Positions 61,533 through 64,000 of a stretch of 64,000 nucleotides of DNA are shown piece after piece. The translations under genes were made by a program, and so were the position numbers. The first letter of the stretch is position 1. Each line of letters opens with the position of its first letter. Location of the stretch: assembly GCA_016718525.1 (NCBI GenBank), contig JADKDD010000001.1:124001-188000 (forward strand), read 5' to 3'. The notes below the pieces were generated by a model. The model searched no databases. It was given only the letters and a program-made list of their open reading frames with translations, and was not told the DNA's origin. The DNA comes from Rhodocyclaceae bacterium (lineage in GTDB: Bacteria; Pseudomonadota; Gammaproteobacteria; Burkholderiales; Rhodocyclaceae).

Positions 61533-63050
61533 ATGAGTAAGCTGAAAACGCGCTTGGACGGCCTTTCACCCGACACGCTAAAAAGTATTCGTCGTGGCGT
61601 TGAGAAGGAAAGCCTGCGGGCACAGACGACCGGGCACCTGGCATTAACGCCGCACCCGCGTCCTTTAGGATCGGCGCTGACTCATCCGCATGTCACCACT
61701 GACTTCAGCGAGGCGCAGCTGGAGTTGATTACCGGTGTCCACGGCAGCATCGATGCCTGTGTCAAGGAACTGACGGAGATCCATCAATTCGTATGTCGTT
61801 CGATTGATAAGGAGGTTCTTTGGGTCAGCAGCATGCCGTGCATGTTGCCAACCGACGAAACCATTCCTATCGGTATGTACGGACGCTCCAATGTCGGTCG
61901 GGCCAAGAGCGTCTACCGTATGGGCTTGGGCCATCGTTACGGCCGGCGGATGCAGATGATTTCGGGTATTCATTACAATTGGTCGCTGCCCGGATTGAGT
62001 ACCTCGGATTACTTTGGATTGATTCGCAACTTTCGCCGGCACTCATTTCTGTTGCTGTATTTGTTTGGCGCATCACCAGCAGTGTGTTCGAGTTTCGTTG
62101 AAGGTCGCTCGCATGAGCTCCAGCCTTTGAATCAGCATGGCCTGCATATGCCGTATGGAACTTCATTGCGGATGGGACGCCTCGGCTACCAAAGCGATGC
62201 CCAAGGCTCACTCGCTGTCAGCTACAACAGCCTGGAAAGTTATGCCGCGTCCCTGCAAGAGGCTTTGACCCGGCCATACCCACCCTATGTCGCCATTGGT
62301 ATCCGCAATCTTGGTGGCGATTACAACCAGCTTGCCACCAGCCTGTTGCAGATCGAAAACGAGTTCTACGGCACCATTCGACCGAAGCGCATTATCAATT
62401 CCGGCGAAAGACCGCTGCATGCACTGCGCGAACGTGGGGTGGAATATGTCGAAGTCCGCTGCATGGATCTCAACCCGTTCCTGCCGGTGGGTATTGATGC
62501 CTCGACAATGCGCTTTATCGACATGCTGTTGCTGCACTGCTTGCTGAAAGACAGTCCGCCGGATACGTTGCTGGAAATTGCAGCGTTAAGCCGGAATCAG
62601 CACCTCGTTGCAGCACACGGCCGCAATCCGAGCCTGGTCCTTGATCGTGGCGGCAAAGATGTGTCGCTGACGGCTTGGGCTTCGGAAGTATTGGATGAGA
62701 TTACCGAGATCGCTGCTGCACTTGACCGGGCGCACGGCGGCAACGCCTATGCCGAGACCCTCACGGCTGCAAACGCCGCCGTGAATGATGCGAACCAAGT
62801 GCCGTCAGCACGTGTCCTCTCATCGATGATCAATCAGTACGATGGTTCACATGTTCGGTTCACGATGACGGAGGCGTTGAAGACCAAAAGCGAATTGCTC
62901 AACCTTCCGTTTACGGAACAACAAGAATCAATGTTCTGCGAAATGTCAAAGCAGTCGGTTGAGCGACAGGCCGCAATAGAAATCGCAGACACCGTGCCTT
63001 TTGAAACCTATCGCGAAAACTACCTCGCTGCGTCGTCGTTGGGCGAATAG
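61533..63050 (+). CDS. gshA: Glutamate-cysteine ligase
   Basis: 505 residues, close to the E. coli enzyme. It makes gamma-glutamylcysteine from glutamate, cysteine and ATP, the first step of glutathione synthesis in the cytosol. Characteristic segments: GVEKESLRA near the start, TDFSEAQLELITGVH, PIGMYGRSNVGRAKSVYRMG, ISGIHYNWSLP, RPKRIINSGERPLHAL and VEYVEVRCMDLNPFLPVGID (last block). AGGGAA precedes the ATG. gshB is not in the window. It stands apart from its neighbours, 183 bases after the tRNA terminator. Confidence 0.96.
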   Translation: MSKLKTRLDGLSPDTLKSIRRGVEKESLRAQTTGHLALTPHPRPLGSALTHPHVTTDFSEAQLELITGVHGSIDACVKELTEIHQFVCRSIDKEVLWVSSMPCMLPTDETIPIGMYGRSNVGRAKSVYRMGLGHRYGRRMQMISGIHYNWSLPGLSTSDYFGLIRNFRRHSFLLLYLFGASPAVCSSFVEGRSHELQPLNQHGLHMPYGTSLRMGRLGYQSDAQGSLAVSYNSLESYAASLQEALTRPYPPYVAIGIRNLGGDYNQLATSLLQIENEFYGTIRPKRIINSGERPLHALRERGVEYVEVRCMDLNPFLPVGIDASTMRFIDMLLLHCLLKDSPPDTLLEIAALSRNQHLVAAHGRNPSLVLDRGGKDVSLTAWASEVLDEITEIAAALDRAHGGNAYAETLTAANAAVNDANQVPSARVLSSMINQYDGSHVRFTMTEALKTKSELLNLPFTEQQESMFCEMSKQSVERQAAIEIADTVPFETYRENYLAASSLGE

Positions 63051-63191
63051 TTGAGAAGTTCACATGCATGACGCGCGGGCGATGGCGGCGTCGGCATTGT
63101 CCAAACGCCAAATAATCAGGCAGTACAGCTGTTTGGACGACCTTTACATTCCTTAACAGATATACCCAAGTCCGCGAAATAGAATCGAAGT

Positions 63192-64000
63192 ATGAAATTG
63201 ACCCGAAAACGAGGCGCGGTAGTCTTGGGGATAGTGGCTCTGTTGGGAGTCGCCGGCTACCTGTATCGAACAAAGCTGAATAGTGGTGGAGCCACGACAT
63301 TTAAATCGGCAAAGCTTGAGCGCGGCCCGTTAAGTGCTGTGGTGTCGGCAACTGGAACCTTGAATCCAGTGGTGTCGGTACAGGTTGGATCGCAGGTGTC
63401 CGGTCAGATCAAGGAGATTTTCGTCGATTTCAATTCCCCAGTTAAAGCGGGTCAGTTGATTGCACGCATCGATCCGGAAACTTTGCAGCAAAAGGTGCGG
63501 CAGGCCGAGGCGGACGTCGAAGCAACACAATCTGCCGTTGCGGTGCAACGGGCGGAGGTGAGTCGCTCCCGGGCGATCCTGTCTGACGCATTGCGTGATT
63601 ACGAGCGCAAGAAAATGCTGGTGGACAAGGGATTTATATCCTCTGCAGAGCGCGATAAGGCGCAGACGACTTACGATGCCGCACTGGCAGGTTTGCGAGT
63701 GACCGAAGCCCAGACTCAAAATGGCGAGGCGATCGTCCGCCAACGCCAGGCGCAGGTTGCGCAAGCGAGGATCGATTTGGAGCGTACGAGCATCCGTGCG
63801 CCGGTGGACGGGGTTGTGGTCAAGCGTAGCGTCGAACCAGGCCAGACGGTGGCCGCCAGTTTGCAGGCGCCAGAGCTGTTTGTCATCGCCAAGAACTTGT
63901 CCGACATGCAGGTTGAGGCATCAATTGATGAGGCGGATGTCGGACGCGTTAAGTTGGGTCAAAAGGCACGATTCACGGTCGACGCCTTTCCCGGGCAGAA
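63192..64000 (+). CDS. MacA-like periplasmic adaptor (membrane fusion protein), cut by window edge
   Basis: The first 269 residues are present. An N-terminal membrane anchor (about residues 8-24) is followed by the lipoyl half-motif VSVQVGSQVSGQIKEIFVDF, a long coiled-coil hairpin (about 95-190, QAEADVEATQ to RQRQAQVAQARIDLE) and the second lipoyl half TSIRAPVDGVVVKRSVEPGQ, then the beta-barrel start. This is the HlyD/MacA layout: it would link a MacB-type ABC or RND pump to TolC. The pump gene should lie just outside the window. Confidence 0.9.
   Translation, partial: MKLTRKRGAVVLGIVALLGVAGYLYRTKLNSGGATTFKSAKLERGPLSAVVSATGTLNPVVSVQVGSQVSGQIKEIFVDFNSPVKAGQLIARIDPETLQQKVRQAEADVEATQSAVAVQRAEVSRSRAILSDALRDYERKKMLVDKGFISSAERDKAQTTYDAALAGLRVTEAQTQNGEAIVRQRQAQVAQARIDLERTSIRAPVDGVVVKRSVEPGQTVAASLQAPELFVIAKNLSDMQVEASIDEADVGRVKLGQKARFTVDAFPGQ

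Overview
The window is bacterial chromosome of mid-range GC that is densely packed with genes. It most resembles a free-living, aerobic, Gram-negative proteobacterium, beta or gamma; I cannot place it further. Evidence: outer-membrane beta-barrels, a TonB-like protein, lipoproteins, an RND-type periplasmic adaptor, an E. coli-type glutamate-cysteine ligase (gshA) and a tRNA-His with encoded CCA. The gene set points to use of lipids and organic acids: enoyl-CoA hydratases/isomerases, MaoC hydratases, a thiolase, a wax-ester synthase, 2-hydroxyacid oxidases and a carotenoid oxygenase.

Layout. 1-2781: a PPi-dependent phosphofructokinase (cut by the left edge, leftward) diverges from a K+-independent-type H+-pyrophosphatase that ends in a strong terminator. 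2786-12992: gamma-glutamyltransferase, thioesterase, an ankyrin lipoprotein with a TonB-like partner, an exported methyltransferase, an amidase and two exported proteins of unknown function. 13016-15745: an AT-rich island with a HipA-like kinase overlapping a DUF3037 protein. 15746-22613: GMC oxidoreductase, Sel1-repeat protein, MFS transporter with a propeller lipoprotein, iron-type alcohol dehydrogenase. 22667-26795: a three-gene leftward operon (ThDP decarboxylase, FAD-linked and FMN-linked 2-hydroxyacid oxidases). 27173-29360: a second foreign patch, made of an integron-type gene cassette bounded by attC-like sites that carries a HEPN-like protein, followed by an AT-rich GIY-YIG endonuclease-like gene. 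29361-37273: two AraC regulators, each divergent from a target (an OmpW-like porin; an operon of a small membrane protein, a haem-motif propeller protein, an SDR and a wax-ester synthase). 37380-49452: outer-membrane protein, TPR-glycosyltransferase, M48 protease, cupin, MaoC, amidohydrolase, AEC transporter, and a PNPOx-TspO-DUF2177 operon. 49854-54043: an M20 peptidase, carotenoid oxygenase and thiolase operon. 54590-61093: zinc-ribbon helical-repeat protein with a cNMP-binding protein, a B12/radical-SAM protein and a beta-oxidation cluster. 61144-64000: tRNA-His with its own promoter and terminator, gshA, and a MacA-like adaptor cut by the right edge.

A feature that cuts across the window is a dispersed intergenic repeat. 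Twelve copies share the core CAGCACCAACTG (nine exact, three with one mismatch), lie at gene 3' ends in both orientations, and are often preceded by ACGGCGT. The core can fold as a small hairpin with loop CACCAA. One copy supplies the stop codon of a gene. No rRNA, CRISPR array, insertion sequence, integrase or phage structural gene was seen.
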